A DNA stretch of 64,000 nt from Fervidicoccus fontis Kam940 (lineage in GTDB: Archaea; Thermoproteota; Thermoprotei_A; Sulfolobales; Fervidicoccaceae): positions 1,255,207-1,319,206 of the forward strand of contig NC_017461.1 in the NCBI RefSeq assembly GCF_000258425.1, written 5' to 3'. The first letter of the stretch is position 1. The number at the start of each line of letters is the position of its first letter. A program made the translations under genes and the position numbers. The notes under the pieces are model-generated. The model was not told the origin of the DNA and searched no databases. It worked only from the letters and a program-made list of their open reading frames with translations. This document shows positions 8,461 to 16,550 of this stretch, piece by piece.

Positions 8461-8520
8461 AAGATGATGAGCAAACGCTTTTTGACGATATAGGATGAAA
8501 TGGGTCTTGAGTGCTGATCA
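8461..8520 (+). ncRNA. C/D box sRNA candidate
   Basis: Four boxes in the right order and spacing: C box ATGATGA (8464-8470), 11-nt guide, D' box TTGA (8482-8485), short spacer, C' box GGATGAA (8493-8499), about 14-nt guide, D box CTGA (8514-8517). The total of about 55-60 nt is the usual size of archaeal 2'-O-methylation guides. I could not assign the rRNA or tRNA targets by eye. Confidence 0.65.
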
Positions 8521-8627
8521 TTAAATTTTTTAAGAATGTATAGAATGTATAGAAATCATTGTTATAGGCTTGATATGAAAATGAGTTTATATCGGAAGCA
8601 TTTCATTTATGTATAAAAGATTGAAGG

Positions 8628-9392
8628 TCAGAGCGTCGTGACTATTTTGTATTCTTTTAAAATTGCTATCGGGACCCCATATACTCTTGACAAGATATCT
8701 GCTCTTAATACTTTACTCGGTTCTCCGAACGCAACTACTTTACCTTTATTCATTAATAGAACCTTATCTGAAATGCGATAAGCTTGTGTGAGATCGTGTA
8801 GAGACATGATAACTATTAATCCCTCATTGCTCAAAACCTTAACTAAATTTAGAAGCTCAGTTTGATGTTTTAAATCCAAATTATTTGTGGGTTCATCTAA
8901 AATCAAAACTTCTGGCTCTCCAGCTAAAGCCCTAGCAATCAGCACTCTTTGCAACTCTCCTCCGCTGAGCTCTTCCAGCGTCCTTTCAGCAAAATTTTCC
9001 ATGTTCACCAACTTCAGTGCTTTAAAAACGCGCTCATCGTCAGCTTTTGTCGGGACGAGACCAATGTGAGGTTTCCTTCCCGTCATAACGAAATCATATA
9101 CACTTATCATTCCAAATGAATGTAACTTTTGAGGTACATATCCAAATATCTTTGCCGCACTTTTATGAGGGATCTCATAGATAGATCTTTTATCAACATA
9201 AACCGTTCCAATTTTTGGCTTCAATATCCCGTTTATTACTCTCAAAAGAGTAGATTTTCCAGCTCCATTTGGTCCAATTACACAAAGCACTTCTCCTTTC
9301 TTAATATGTAGCGAAACTCCATCAATAGCTTTTGTGCTTTTATAGTATACTTTTACATCTTTGACTTCAATCTCTATAACCATGCTTTTCAC
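8628..9392 (-). CDS. ABC transporter ATPase, FecE/BtuD type
   Basis: A 254-residue ATPase that powers the importer encoded upstream. It has Walker A GPNGAGKST (residues 40-48), signature LSGGE (142-146), Walker B VLILDEPT (163-169) and the switch histidine in MSLHD (His199), in the order and spacing of FecE/BtuD/FhuC proteins for iron-chelate, haem or cobalamin uptake. It overlaps the permease gene by 26 bp (9367-9392), so the first few codons may be an over-extension; Met4 is an alternative start. Last gene of the operon. Confidence 0.9.
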   Translation of the reverse strand: MKSMVIEIEVKDVKVYYKSTKAIDGVSLHIKKGEVLCVIGPNGAGKSTLLRVINGILKPKIGTVYVDKRSIYEIPHKSAAKIFGYVPQKLHSFGMISVYDFVMTGRKPHIGLVPTKADDERVFKALKLVNMENFAERTLEELSGGELQRVLIARALAGEPEVLILDEPTNNLDLKHQTELLNLVKVLSNEGLIVIMSLHDLTQAYRISDKVLLMNKGKVVAFGEPSKVLRADILSRVYGVPIAILKEYKIVTTL

Positions 9393-10422
9393 CTTTTATT
9401 AAAAGAAATATGAGCAACGGAACACCTAACAGAGAAGTCATTATACCTACAGGTATCGTTACGGGAGAAATTATTATTCTTCCAAGGGTGTCAGACCACA
9501 AAAGTATTAGTGATCCCATAGCCATAGATGTTGGCATCAGATATCTGTGCCCTCCTCCAACAAGGAACCTTGAAATATGAGGTGCTAATAGGCAAACGAA
9601 TCCCACAACACCGACAAATGATGTTGCGAGAGATGCGCCTAATGCCGCTATAAAAATAGTCTCAAATCTCAATCTTCTCGGATTAATGCCTGAAGATTTA
9701 GCTATATCGTCCCCTCCTATAATTACATCGTAATCAATGCTTCTGTAAACAAAGTACGGTATAACTATCAATAGAGATACGATCGCAATGAGTTTTAATT
9801 CCTCCCAAGATATTCTCTCCAGGTCTCCGAATGTCCAAAATACTACCGTTGAAACGTAAATTTCGTTAAGGAAAAAATACTGAATGAGGTATAAAAGTGC
9901 TTGGTACGCGAATGAGATCGCTATCGAAGAAAGCACTAGCGATATGGAGCTCAACCCCGCTTTGTAAGCCAATAACAATATGATAAGTACTTGAATTAAA
10001 GAGAAAATGAACGCAAAAAAAGCTATTATGAAAGGATTCTGAATATTAATTTGATATCTTAAAATACTTCCCTCGTTAAGAGCTAAGAGACCGACAGCTA
10101 CTCCCACGGATGCCGCATAAGATAGCCCTAAAGTGAAGGGAGAGGCAAGCGGATTACGCATAGAGGCCTGGACAGCAGTTCCCGATCCTCCTAAAATAGC
10201 TCCTATTATGATTGCAGCTAGTATTCGTTTAATTCTAAGGTCCCAGACAACTATAGATAGCTGAGAATTATCAGGTCTAAAAATGACTCTAGTTATTTCA
10301 AATATTGAAGCTTTATAATATCCTAGATATATGCAGAGTGGTACAGATAAAAAAACTAGTAATAATAGGGAAAAAAACACAAGTTGTTTTCTATGCTTGA
10401 AGATGGCCACTACGGACTTCAC
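9367..10422 (-). CDS. ABC transporter permease, FecCD/BtuC family
   Basis: A 351-residue membrane protein with about 9-10 helices. Family marks are RIKRILAAIIIGAILGGSGTAVQASMRNPLA near residue 60 (the RxPR..AA..vGa.La.sG...Q...rNPLA signature), FVGVVGFVCLLAPHISR, and the GHRYLMP loop that docks the ATPase. It forms the channel half of a dimeric importer. It overlaps the binding-protein gene by 4 bp and the ATPase gene by 26 bp, so the three are translationally linked. Confidence 0.9.
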   Translation of the reverse strand: MKSVVAIFKHRKQLVFFSLLLLVFLSVPLCIYLGYYKASIFEITRVIFRPDNSQLSIVVWDLRIKRILAAIIIGAILGGSGTAVQASMRNPLASPFTLGLSYAASVGVAVGLLALNEGSILRYQINIQNPFIIAFFAFIFSLIQVLIILLLAYKAGLSSISLVLSSIAISFAYQALLYLIQYFFLNEIYVSTVVFWTFGDLERISWEELKLIAIVSLLIVIPYFVYRSIDYDVIIGGDDIAKSSGINPRRLRFETIFIAALGASLATSFVGVVGFVCLLAPHISRFLVGGGHRYLMPTSMAMGSLILLWSDTLGRIIISPVTIPVGIMTSLLGVPLLIFLLIKGEKHGYRD

Positions 10423-11549
10423 CCAAAAGCATTAGAGAGACATTTGAAGCCTCCATAAGCAGCGCTATATTCTTGATAAAGCGGTTTTCCGAGGAACTCA
10501 TTGAAAATTTCATTAGCTTTTTCTGCGGGATTAATGTCTTTAAATCTATCAGGATATAAGATTTTTCCCATATAGTATGCATCGGCTAAAGCTGTTGCAA
10601 TATTAGTATCGTAGTAATTGAAGGGAAGAATTCCGTAGACTTCTCCATTTCTGAAGGCATTCAATTGAAGGTATGGAGACGGATTGCTTTCAAAGCTCTG
10701 TTTCACCAATTGCAGGTTTCCCTCATCTATAAACACAACATCCGGCTGTTCAGAAATCAAGTATTCGAAGTCTAAGGAGACAAACCCCGTTTTATTGCTA
10801 TAGTTATCGGCTATTGATTTAGTGTTCAACAGCGATAAAGGGGGGAACGGAGACTGCGTTGACGTGAATGGCTGTGCTCCCTTGTATGACACTGCTCCAA
10901 CATATACTTTTGGCCTCATAGTAATATTATTAGTTCGGTTGTTTAGATCATCAACTATGCTTTGAATGTAGTTTATTAGGGATTTTGCCCTATCTTCTCT
11001 ATTTAGTGCTATTCCCAAAATAGTAAGAGAATTGTTGAGCTCTTTAAAATCAAGATATCCGGCCGGACCATAATCTAAGACAATAACTGTCGCATTAACT
11101 TCTCTCTGAAGCGTATCTGGGTCAATGAATTGGCAGTATATTTCGCTCATTATTATAAGGTCCGGTTTTACGCTTAGTAGTAATTCAGGATTAGGTGCCT
11201 TGCCTGGTCCGCCTGGACCTATTACCGTCAAATTCTTAAATTCATCATAATAGGCCATAGCATAGTCCCTTCCAGTAGGTCCCCACTGTAACTCGCTCTG
11301 TTCGATCCCAACCAGCATGTCCGTTGCATTAAGATAGCAAATCAGTCTCAGCATTCCAGGACCGATTGCAACTATCCTACTGACGTTTGCAGGCAAGGTT
11401 ACATTTCTTCCTGCATCGTCGATTACATATCTTTGGAGCGAAACTTTCTCTTGAGCTGAAGAAGGATTATGGGTATAGAAATATTCGCAGCAAAAGGCAA
11501 TTATTAAAATAAGGACAACTGCCGTAAGAACAACAGTCCTTACATTCAT
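10419..11549 (-). CDS. ABC transporter substrate-binding protein, FecB/BtuF type
   Basis: A 376-residue extracellular receptor anchored by one N-terminal helix (residues 7-24). The core has the type III binding-protein order: DDAGRNVTLP, RIVAIGPGMLRLICYL, then the helical backbone and KPDLIIMSE, then the second lobe QPDVVFIDEG. Many Asn-x-Ser/Thr sequons are present, which fits surface exposure in an archaeon. The ligand is unknown (iron chelate, cobalamin, haem, tungstate and other ions are all possible in this fold). It lies 14 bp after the FmdE gene. Confidence 0.88.
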   Translation of the reverse strand: MNVRTVVLTAVVLILIIAFCCEYFYTHNPSSAQEKVSLQRYVIDDAGRNVTLPANVSRIVAIGPGMLRLICYLNATDMLVGIEQSELQWGPTGRDYAMAYYDEFKNLTVIGPGGPGKAPNPELLLSVKPDLIIMSEIYCQFIDPDTLQREVNATVIVLDYGPAGYLDFKELNNSLTILGIALNREDRAKSLINYIQSIVDDLNNRTNNITMRPKVYVGAVSYKGAQPFTSTQSPFPPLSLLNTKSIADNYSNKTGFVSLDFEYLISEQPDVVFIDEGNLQLVKQSFESNPSPYLQLNAFRNGEVYGILPFNYYDTNIATALADAYYMGKILYPDRFKDINPAEKANEIFNEFLGKPLYQEYSAAYGGFKCLSNAFG

Positions 11550-11563
11550 AGTTTACCACATCT

Positions 11564-12250
11564 TTATAATCTCTTTTCGAAAGGCGTTTTGAAGTCTAAA
11601 ACAATTCCTCTTCCAACCACAGCATTACAACTTCCAGCACAGGTCTGGCATAAAGTTTTACCATTTACTACTTTTGCCCTAGTTTTCATAACTAGCTCTC
11701 CGCATAAATCGCATTTAACCGTTTCAAATATTGGCGCTCTCTCTACTGGCGAAATTTTTACTTCCTCAATTTTGAATATCTCTTCTGGTGCATCCCTTAA
11801 CGCAAAACCTATTTCGTTCCAAAGCTTTCTCAGCCTTTCTTGGTCTTCACTAGTGCCTTCCCTTCTTGCTATGACTTTCTCAAAAAGCCTGCTTGCTTCT
11901 TCGCTAAAGTATCGCTTCTTCATTTTTTCACTGTCTACATATACTCTAATCCCTTTCCAGTCTCTCCTTCTTACTAATGTTACGGCATTTTTCCCCGTAT
12001 CCATGTATATCAAACCATTATTTCCAAAAGTGCAACCTGTAGCGACCTGCACTCCGTCCGCAAAACAGTTGTTACATTCGACAATAGCAATAATGTCTTC
12101 ATTAACGGTTTCAGCCTCACTTGCTTTCTTTATATTTAGTCTCTGCATGGCTATTTCAGATGCTCTCAGCCCTAGTACAACATAAGGGCATATATGCCCG
12201 TGAAATTCTCTAGCTTTTTCTATAAGGGTCTTACTAACCATATGAACCAC
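11564..12250 (-). CDS. FmdE family protein with C-terminal zinc finger
   Basis: A 228-residue protein. The N-terminal domain opens with FHGHICPYVVLGLRAS, the metal/ligand signature of FmdE, and has a further conserved cysteine segment ECNNCFADGVQ and GCTFGN. Residues about 180-210 form a treble-clef zinc site, CxxC then CxxC. FmdE was named from the molybdenum formylmethanofuran dehydrogenase operon, but most family members, like this one, are in non-methanogens and their role is unsettled. Its position as first gene of a binding-protein-dependent importer suggests handling of the imported metal or metal complex. Met4 is an alternative start. Confidence 0.8.
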   Translation of the reverse strand: MVHMVSKTLIEKAREFHGHICPYVVLGLRASEIAMQRLNIKKASEAETVNEDIIAIVECNNCFADGVQVATGCTFGNNGLIYMDTGKNAVTLVRRRDWKGIRVYVDSEKMKKRYFSEEASRLFEKVIARREGTSEDQERLRKLWNEIGFALRDAPEEIFKIEEVKISPVERAPIFETVKCDLCGELVMKTRAKVVNGKTLCQTCAGSCNAVVGRGIVLDFKTPFEKRL

Positions 12251-12526
12251 GAAATGGTGTTACTTTTTTTAAAAAAGTTATACCATTTATGTATTTTGCA
12301 AAAGCATTTTTAAATTTTTAGTTTTTTTAGAAAAAATATTAAAAAAGAAATTTTAAAATAAAAACATAAATATAACACATAAAATGTTTTGTGAAAGTAT
12401 ATATTAAACTGCGCTGTCTATTTGAATTGCAAATTAAAAATAGAATGTTCCTTCTTTTTAACTTGGAAGAAATATTCCCTTCCGTGAGGGGTGAATAAAT
12501 ACCTTATAGAAAAATTTATAATGCTT
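12251..12526. other. A+T-rich upstream region of the FmdE-ABC operon
   Basis: Very A+T-rich, no open frame. The part next to 12250 should hold the minus-strand promoter of the FmdE operon. A TATA-like AAATTTATAAT at 12512-12522 reads to the right, toward the structured element that follows. Confidence 0.35.
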
Positions 12527-12606
12527 CTCTAAGCATTTCGCTTTTGGTTCGGGAAGCTTTTAGAGCCTGCAGACAGGAAATATCCATAGCAAGATGGAGA
12601 CGTCTG
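12527..12606 (+). ncRNA. Possible structured RNA of unknown class
   Basis: Two consecutive hairpins. The first pairs CTCTAA (12527-12532) with TTAGAG (12560-12565) and contains an inner GCTT/AAGC stem. The second pairs CAGAC (12570-12574) with GTCTG (12602-12606) and encloses TCCAT/ATGGA (12583-12587 with 12594-12598). A TATA-like box sits just upstream, though it would start transcription near 12540, inside the first stem. The two-hairpin layout recalls H/ACA guides, but no ACA box or clear pseudouridylation pocket is visible, so the class is open. It could also be the 5' part of an element ending at repeat copy 2. Confidence 0.3.
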
Positions 12607-12671
12607 TATAGGGTAAGCTTATAATCATTTTGTCCTTGTTTTACTTGTTTCAAAAGGCGGTCCTTTTGGTT

Positions 12672-12713
12672 CTGACCTCCTCCCCACCTTAAAAGGGGAG
12701 GGTTTCAGTTGTA
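12672..12713 (+). repeat. 42-bp dispersed repeat, copy 2 (IS605-end-like)
   Basis: Begins CTGACCTCCTCCCCACCTT and ends TTTCAGTTGTA; about 37 of 42 bases match copy 1. Two of the changes lie in opposite hairpin arms, giving CTCCCC against GGGGAG, so pairing is kept. The repeat supplies the last seven codons and the stop of the convergent rdgB gene. Confidence 0.75.
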
Positions 12714-13261
12714 AACCATTCGGCAAACTTCCTAGCTGCAATTCCTCTATGACTGATTTTATTCTTTTCTTCAATACTCATTTCGGCAAGTGTCTTGCTA
12801 TATCCGTTTGGAACGAAGACCGGGTCGTATCCAAAGCCGAAGTATCCCTTCTTCTCCATTCCAATTTCTCCGCAGAGCTCTCCCACAAATATTTTCTTTA
12901 TATCGTAATAGCAAAAACATATTGCCGTTTTAAAGCAGGCCTTTCTATTTTCACTGTTTTTTAGCAGTTCAAGAAGACCATCAAGACCAACCGTCTTTAG
13001 AAAATACTCGGCATAAGGACCTGGGAAACCGTTCAGTGCCTCTATGTAAAGCCCGGTATCGTCAACAAGAATGGGCTTTTTTTCTTTCAAGAAGAGATTT
13101 TCTCCTGCAAATAGAGCGATTTCTTCAACGCTTTCTGCTTGGATTTCCACTTTTTCTCTTTCTAAATGTTCAACATGTATGCCGTAGGCTTTTAAGATCT
13201 TACTGATTTCCATGAATTTATGTTTGTTTGTTGATGCGAAGTAAATTGTGAATGTGCTCAA
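12689..13261 (-). CDS. rdgB: XTP/dITP diphosphatase (HAM1/RdgB)
   Basis: A 190-residue house-cleaning pyrophosphatase that hydrolyses XTP, ITP and dITP to monophosphates. It has the N-terminal STNKHKFMEI substrate loop, the VDDTGLYIEALNGFPGPY metal-binding segment, the GYDPVFVP turn, and the SIEEKNKISHRG motif near the end. The family usually stops soon after the last helix. Here the terminal TTETLPF and the stop codon come from repeat copy 2, so the natural C-terminus has been replaced without touching the core. It overlaps bud32 by 4 bp and is the last gene of the rps24e-kae1 operon. Confidence 0.92.
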   Translation of the reverse strand: MSTFTIYFASTNKHKFMEISKILKAYGIHVEHLEREKVEIQAESVEEIALFAGENLFLKEKKPILVDDTGLYIEALNGFPGPYAEYFLKTVGLDGLLELLKNSENRKACFKTAICFCYYDIKKIFVGELCGEIGMEKKGYFGFGYDPVFVPNGYSKTLAEMSIEEKNKISHRGIAARKFAEWFTTETLPF

Positions 13262-13920
13262 ATCTCCCCCCTTCTTTCACGTACATATCTACCTCTGAGC
13301 CTTATATCTTCCAGGCTTTTTCTAATTTTTTCAGAGCCAGCAGCATTTTTAAAATAGGTGCTAAAAAACGGTTCTAAAATTTTTTCTTTATACTCAGGAT
13401 GAGTGCTCTCTACAGCTCTTTCAAATATTCTCAGATCCATCGCTTTATCTTCTTCCCTTTTACTCCTGAAGCTTAAGCCAAAGTCAATAATGAACGCATT
13501 GCCATCCTTTATAATAATGTTTGAAGTTGTCAGATCGCCATGAATAATGTCCAGATTATGCATTTTTGAAATGCTGTTCGCGACTTCAAAGACGATGTTT
13601 TTTGCTAATTCGTCAAAGCCTTTCTCATTTAAATAATCTCTGAAGACTTCACCAGAAATATAGCTAATTATAAGCAGACCGTTTTCCGCATCAACTTTCA
13701 ATGGGTATGGAACTCGAATTCCTGCTTTTATGCAGTCCATTAAAATTCTTGCTTCACTGGACGTCCTCTTCGATATTAGAGACTTGGCCAGCCTTGGGTC
13801 CATGTAAGGCTTAATTATTCTCTCTTTAAGCACTGCGATATCGTTCAAATACTCTATGAGATATAAATTGGATTCAGCCCCCCAAGAAAGAGGCTTTTTT
13901 TCTAACCTCACTCCTTCCAT
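13258..13920 (-). CDS. bud32: KEOPS kinase/ATPase Bud32
   Basis: A 220-residue minimal protein kinase of the RIO/Bud32 group. It has the catalytic loop HGDLTTSN (near residue 126) and metal motif IDFGLS, but lacks the large C-lobe of ordinary kinases. In KEOPS it contacts Kae1 and acts as an ATPase needed for t6A modification of ANN-reading tRNAs. In many archaea bud32 is fused to kae1; here it is separate but overlaps kae1 by 13 bp. The C-terminus is rich in arginine, as in the family. Confidence 0.92.
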   Translation of the reverse strand: MEGVRLEKKPLSWGAESNLYLIEYLNDIAVLKERIIKPYMDPRLAKSLISKRTSSEARILMDCIKAGIRVPYPLKVDAENGLLIISYISGEVFRDYLNEKGFDELAKNIVFEVANSISKMHNLDIIHGDLTTSNIIIKDGNAFIIDFGLSFRSKREEDKAMDLRIFERAVESTHPEYKEKILEPFFSTYFKNAAGSEKIRKSLEDIRLRGRYVRERRGEI

Positions 13921-14945
13921 ACAACTTCAACCTCTTCTACTCTCCACCTCTGTGATATATAAGCCATTGAAGGATCGATGATAATTCCATGAACATATTC
14001 TAGCAAGCCGGTCCAGGCGATCATCGCCCCATTGTCTCCCGCAAATGCCGGAGGAACGCTAAAGAATTTCGCGCCATGAAGAGCACTCATCTTCTCAAGC
14101 TTTTCTGTGAGAACTTTGCTAGCAGAAACTCCTCCAGTTAAAATTACCTCCTTCTTCCTCGTGTGGGCTAAACCTCTCTCTGCAACTTCAGTAATCATAG
14201 AGTAGCTTATTTCTACGAGAGAGTAGCATACATCTCCGAGGTCCTCCTTTCCGATCATTTTCAAAGAGGAAGTCAAAAGCCCTCCATAAGATACATCTTG
14301 CCCCTTTACAATATATGGAAGGTCTAGTAGCTTCTTTTCCTTGCTTCTTTCAGCACATAGCTCAACCACATGCCTTCCATTCACAACATATGGAGGAGCA
14401 AGTCCTGCCTCTCTGGCAAAAGTATCTATTAAATTGCCTAAAGCTATATCCTGCGTCTCTCCAAAAACTCTGTACCTCTTCTGCTTATATGCAATAATGC
14501 TAGTATTTCCGCCGGAAATGTAAACAACTAATGGATCAGAAAAGCCTGAGAGAAGGTTCCCTATTTCTATGTGTGCTATTGCATGATTCACGGGGATTAG
14601 AGGTTTGCCAAAATAGCTGGAGATCGCTCTTGCAGCTGTAGCTCCTACCCTTAAGCAGGGGCCCATCCCCGGCCCTAAAGCTACTGCAACTGCATCAATA
14701 TCATCTATTTTAAGATTCGCTTTTTTCAGTGCCCTTGAAATTATACTGCCAATTTTTTCCGCATGATGCCTTGAGGCATCTCTCGGATGTATTCCCCCCT
14801 TTTCAGGCTCGTATTTATCCTTCTCATTCGCCAAGATGTGTGGTTCTCTATTCTGCGCTATGCCAACTCCAATTGTATGTGCAGTTGACTCAATGCCTAA
14901 TACTCTAATCAGCTTTTCTTCTCCAAGAACTCCGTGTATCCGCAT
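13908..14945 (-). CDS. kae1: KEOPS catalytic subunit Kae1 (t6A transferase)
   Basis: ASKHA-fold metalloenzyme of the Kae1/TsaD/OSGEP family. It transfers threonylcarbamoyl from TC-AMP to A37 of tRNA. The metal-binding [10 protein letters not shown] motif, the [12 protein letters not shown] segment and the YISGGNT phosphate loop are present. Homologues begin within a few residues of LGIEST. ATG 14945 adds about 11 residues, all lying inside rps27ae. The codon aligned with the family start is CTG at 14912-14910, whose last two bases begin the rps27ae stop (CTGA), 8 nt after GGAG. A CTG start coupled to rps27ae termination is therefore plausible. The frame can also be extended to 14960. Confidence 0.92.
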   Translation of the reverse strand: MRIHGVLGEEKLIRVLGIESTAHTIGVGIAQNREPHILANEKDKYEPEKGGIHPRDASRHHAEKIGSIISRALKKANLKIDDIDAVAVALGPGMGPCLRVGATAARAISSYFGKPLIPVNHAIAHIEIGNLLSGFSDPLVVYISGGNTSIIAYKQKRYRVFGETQDIALGNLIDTFAREAGLAPPYVVNGRHVVELCAERSKEKKLLDLPYIVKGQDVSYGGLLTSSLKMIGKEDLGDVCYSLVEISYSMITEVAERGLAHTRKKEVILTGGVSASKVLTEKLEKMSALHGAKFFSVPPAFAGDNGAMIAWTGLLEYVHGIIIDPSMAYISQRWRVEEVEVVWKE

Positions 14946-15079
14946 GAGCCGCAATACCATCTCTCAGTAGGTTCCTTATAATGTCCCATTATGCTCCCGC
15001 ATCTCGGGCATCTTTTGTTCTTAAGCTTTATAGTTTTTGTCTTGTAATCATATTCATAGTAATTGTGCACTTGAGACAT
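14909..15079 (-). CDS. rps27ae: 30S ribosomal protein S27ae (eS31)
   Basis: A 56-residue zinc ribosomal protein. The C4 zinc site is CPRCGS followed 15-20 residues later by CGSCG, near residues 24-45, preceded by the basic [11 protein letters not shown] segment. It starts with ATG 15079, 2 bp after rps24e, and its stop overlaps the inferred kae1 start. The rps24e-rps27ae-kae1 order is well conserved in archaea. Confidence 0.93.
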   Translation of the reverse strand: MSQVHNYYEYDYKTKTIKLKNKRCPRCGSIMGHYKEPTERWYCGSCGYTEFLEKKS

Positions 15080-15081
15080 TT

Positions 15082-15507
15082 TTACTGACCCTCCTTCTTT
15101 TCCTCACTCTTCTGCTCTTTTTCCTTCTGCTTCTTTTCCTTCTCTTCTGCTTCTTGCATTTCCTCTTGAAGAGTCTTGTTTCTCTCAATAATGTACTTTG
15201 GGACGAACCTTTCAGCAGCTTTTTTATTTGGATAGATGTGGAAAAGGACCTTTGACCTACCGATGCCATATTCGGTTACAAGCGATATGACATATATGCT
15301 TCCTAGATCAACCTTCATCTTTTCTGCAACTTTCGTCCTAAGTACTCCTAAGGAGGGAGTTCCCTTTCCCTGATGGTAGACGTATCCTGAGATCTCCCTT
15401 CTTCCTATTAAGGGGTTTTTCACATCATTTACGATTTCCAAAGACAGCTGGTCACCAAGGTCGATTATTTGGCTTGGTTGCTTTTCATTTAAAGACAAGC
15501 AATTCAC
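15082..15507 (-). CDS. rps24e: 30S ribosomal protein S24e
   Basis: A 141-residue eS24. The core has the family segments [22 protein letters not shown] and [28 protein letters not shown]. The final 30 residues are a Lys/Glu-rich tail, which is longer than needed for the fold and probably disordered. The first codons ([10 protein letters not shown]) may be an over-extension. First gene of the rps24e-rps27ae-kae1-bud32-rdgB operon, facing sdo1 across a 344-bp divergent gap. Confidence 0.93.
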   Translation of the reverse strand: MNCLSLNEKQPSQIIDLGDQLSLEIVNDVKNPLIGRREISGYVYHQGKGTPSLGVLRTKVAEKMKVDLGSIYVISLVTEYGIGRSKVLFHIYPNKKAAERFVPKYIIERNKTLQEEMQEAEEKEKKQKEKEQKSEEKKEGQ

Positions 15508-15537
15508 CTCATGGTTTTGATCTTATTTTACTCATTA

Positions 15538-15572
15538 AACTTCAGATCGTAATTGAAAGGGAATCTGAAGTT
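15538..15572. repeat. Perfect 10-bp inverted repeat with 15-nt loop
   Basis: AACTTCAGAT (15538-15547) is followed after 15 nt by its exact reverse complement ATCTGAAGTT (15563-15572). It lies 30 bp upstream of rps24e in the divergent gap to sdo1. It could be an operator for the ribosomal operon or a hairpin in its leader. Confidence 0.5.
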
Positions 15573-15661
15573 AATATTTTTAAAGTATTATCTTTTGGAA
15601 CTTAGCTTAAAAAAGTTTATAAATCTTAATACAGCCTGAAAAAGTTTCCCCTTAAAGAAAA

Positions 15662-15772
15662 ATGAGTTTTGAAGTTCGTGAAATTATTGAACTGATAATG
15701 CTTGGAAAAGAGAAGCGTGCAAGATCGAAAGTCCGACAAAGAAAAATTTCTTTATCTTTGATAAATCAATAA
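15662..15772 (+). CDS. Candidate small protein, 36 residues
   Basis: An ATG-initiated frame of 36 codons with an acidic-amphipathic start (SFEVREIIELIM) and a strongly basic second half (GKEKRARSKVRQRK). TTTATAAAT at about 15616-15624 would start transcription near 15643. No homologue recognised. The gap around it is otherwise non-coding, and a chance frame of this size in A+T-rich DNA is quite possible. Confidence 0.25.
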   Translation: MSFEVREIIELIMLGKEKRARSKVRQRKISLSLINQ

Positions 15773-15851
15773 TTACCTATAAAATATTAATCGAAATCAA
15801 CAAATTTAAACATGAACTTTATATTTATAAAACATATCTGTAGTGATTAAA

Positions 15852-16550
15852 ATGTCGAGCAAAGAATATATTATTGCTAAGTATGAATCGAAGGGAAAGC
15901 ACTTTGAGATACTTGTCGATCCTGAATTAGTATTTGAATATAAAGAAAGTGGGAAGCCAAATATAGAAGAAGTCGTAAAAAGCGAGTTTATTTATAAAGA
16001 CGCGAAAAAGGGATTGAAAGCCTCTCCAGAAGACATTAAGTCTGTTTTCGGTACGGAGGACTTTTTGGCTGTAGCTGAAAAGATATTGAAAGGAGGGGAG
16101 CTCCAGCTCACAACTGAGCAGAGGAGGAAAATGCTTGAATCGAAGAGAAAAATGATCATCACCTATATTTCAAGGAATGCAATTGACCCCACTACAAAGC
16201 TTCCAATACCCCCGCAGAGGATAGAAAAAGCGATGGAAGAGGCTAGAGTGAGCGTGAATCTGAACGAATCAGTGGAAAAGCAGGCTATTAACATAGTTAA
16301 GGCTATAGCTAGGCAGATACCCATAAAAATGGCAAAAGCCCTTTTAGAAGTTAACATACCTTCTTCGTATGCGAGCAAAGCGTATAGCAACGCGAAAACC
16401 TTGGGAATAGTTCACAAGACTAATTGGAACCAGGATGGAAGCGTGACATTTGAACTGGAAATTCCAGCAGGTATGCAAGAGGAGGTAATAGACAAGTTAA
16501 ATAAACTCACAAAAGGTGAAGTATCTGTAAAGGTGTTGAAAATTGAGTGA
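15852..16550 (+). CDS. sdo1: Ribosome maturation protein SBDS/Sdo1
   Basis: About 232 residues with the three SBDS domains: an N-terminal FYSH domain (to about 95, with the [13 protein letters not shown] helix at its end), a helical middle, and a ferredoxin-like C-terminal domain. It releases the anti-association factor aIF6 from 50S subunits together with an EF-2-like GTPase. ATG 15852 lies 26 bp after a TATA box (ATATTTATAA, 15821-15830), so the mRNA is probably leaderless; GTG 15843 is the longer option. First gene of the exosome super-operon, overlapping rrp4 by 8 bp. Confidence 0.94.
   Translation: MSSKEYIIAKYESKGKHFEILVDPELVFEYKESGKPNIEEVVKSEFIYKDAKKGLKASPEDIKSVFGTEDFLAVAEKILKGGELQLTTEQRRKMLESKRKMIITYISRNAIDPTTKLPIPPQRIEKAMEEARVSVNLNESVEKQAINIVKAIARQIPIKMAKALLEVNIPSSYASKAYSNAKTLGIVHKTNWNQDGSVTFELEIPAGMQEEVIDKLNKLTKGEVSVKVLKIE

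Noticed and set aside
12470..12690. RNase P RNA or SRP RNA
   Set aside because: GACAGGA and GGTAAGC fragments are suggestive, but the conserved P4 strands or the SRP helix 8 motif cannot be aligned over the required length.
15551..15562. ATTGAAAG as a CRISPR repeat fragment
   Set aside because: Only eight bases match, it is the loop of an inverted repeat, and there is no periodic array.
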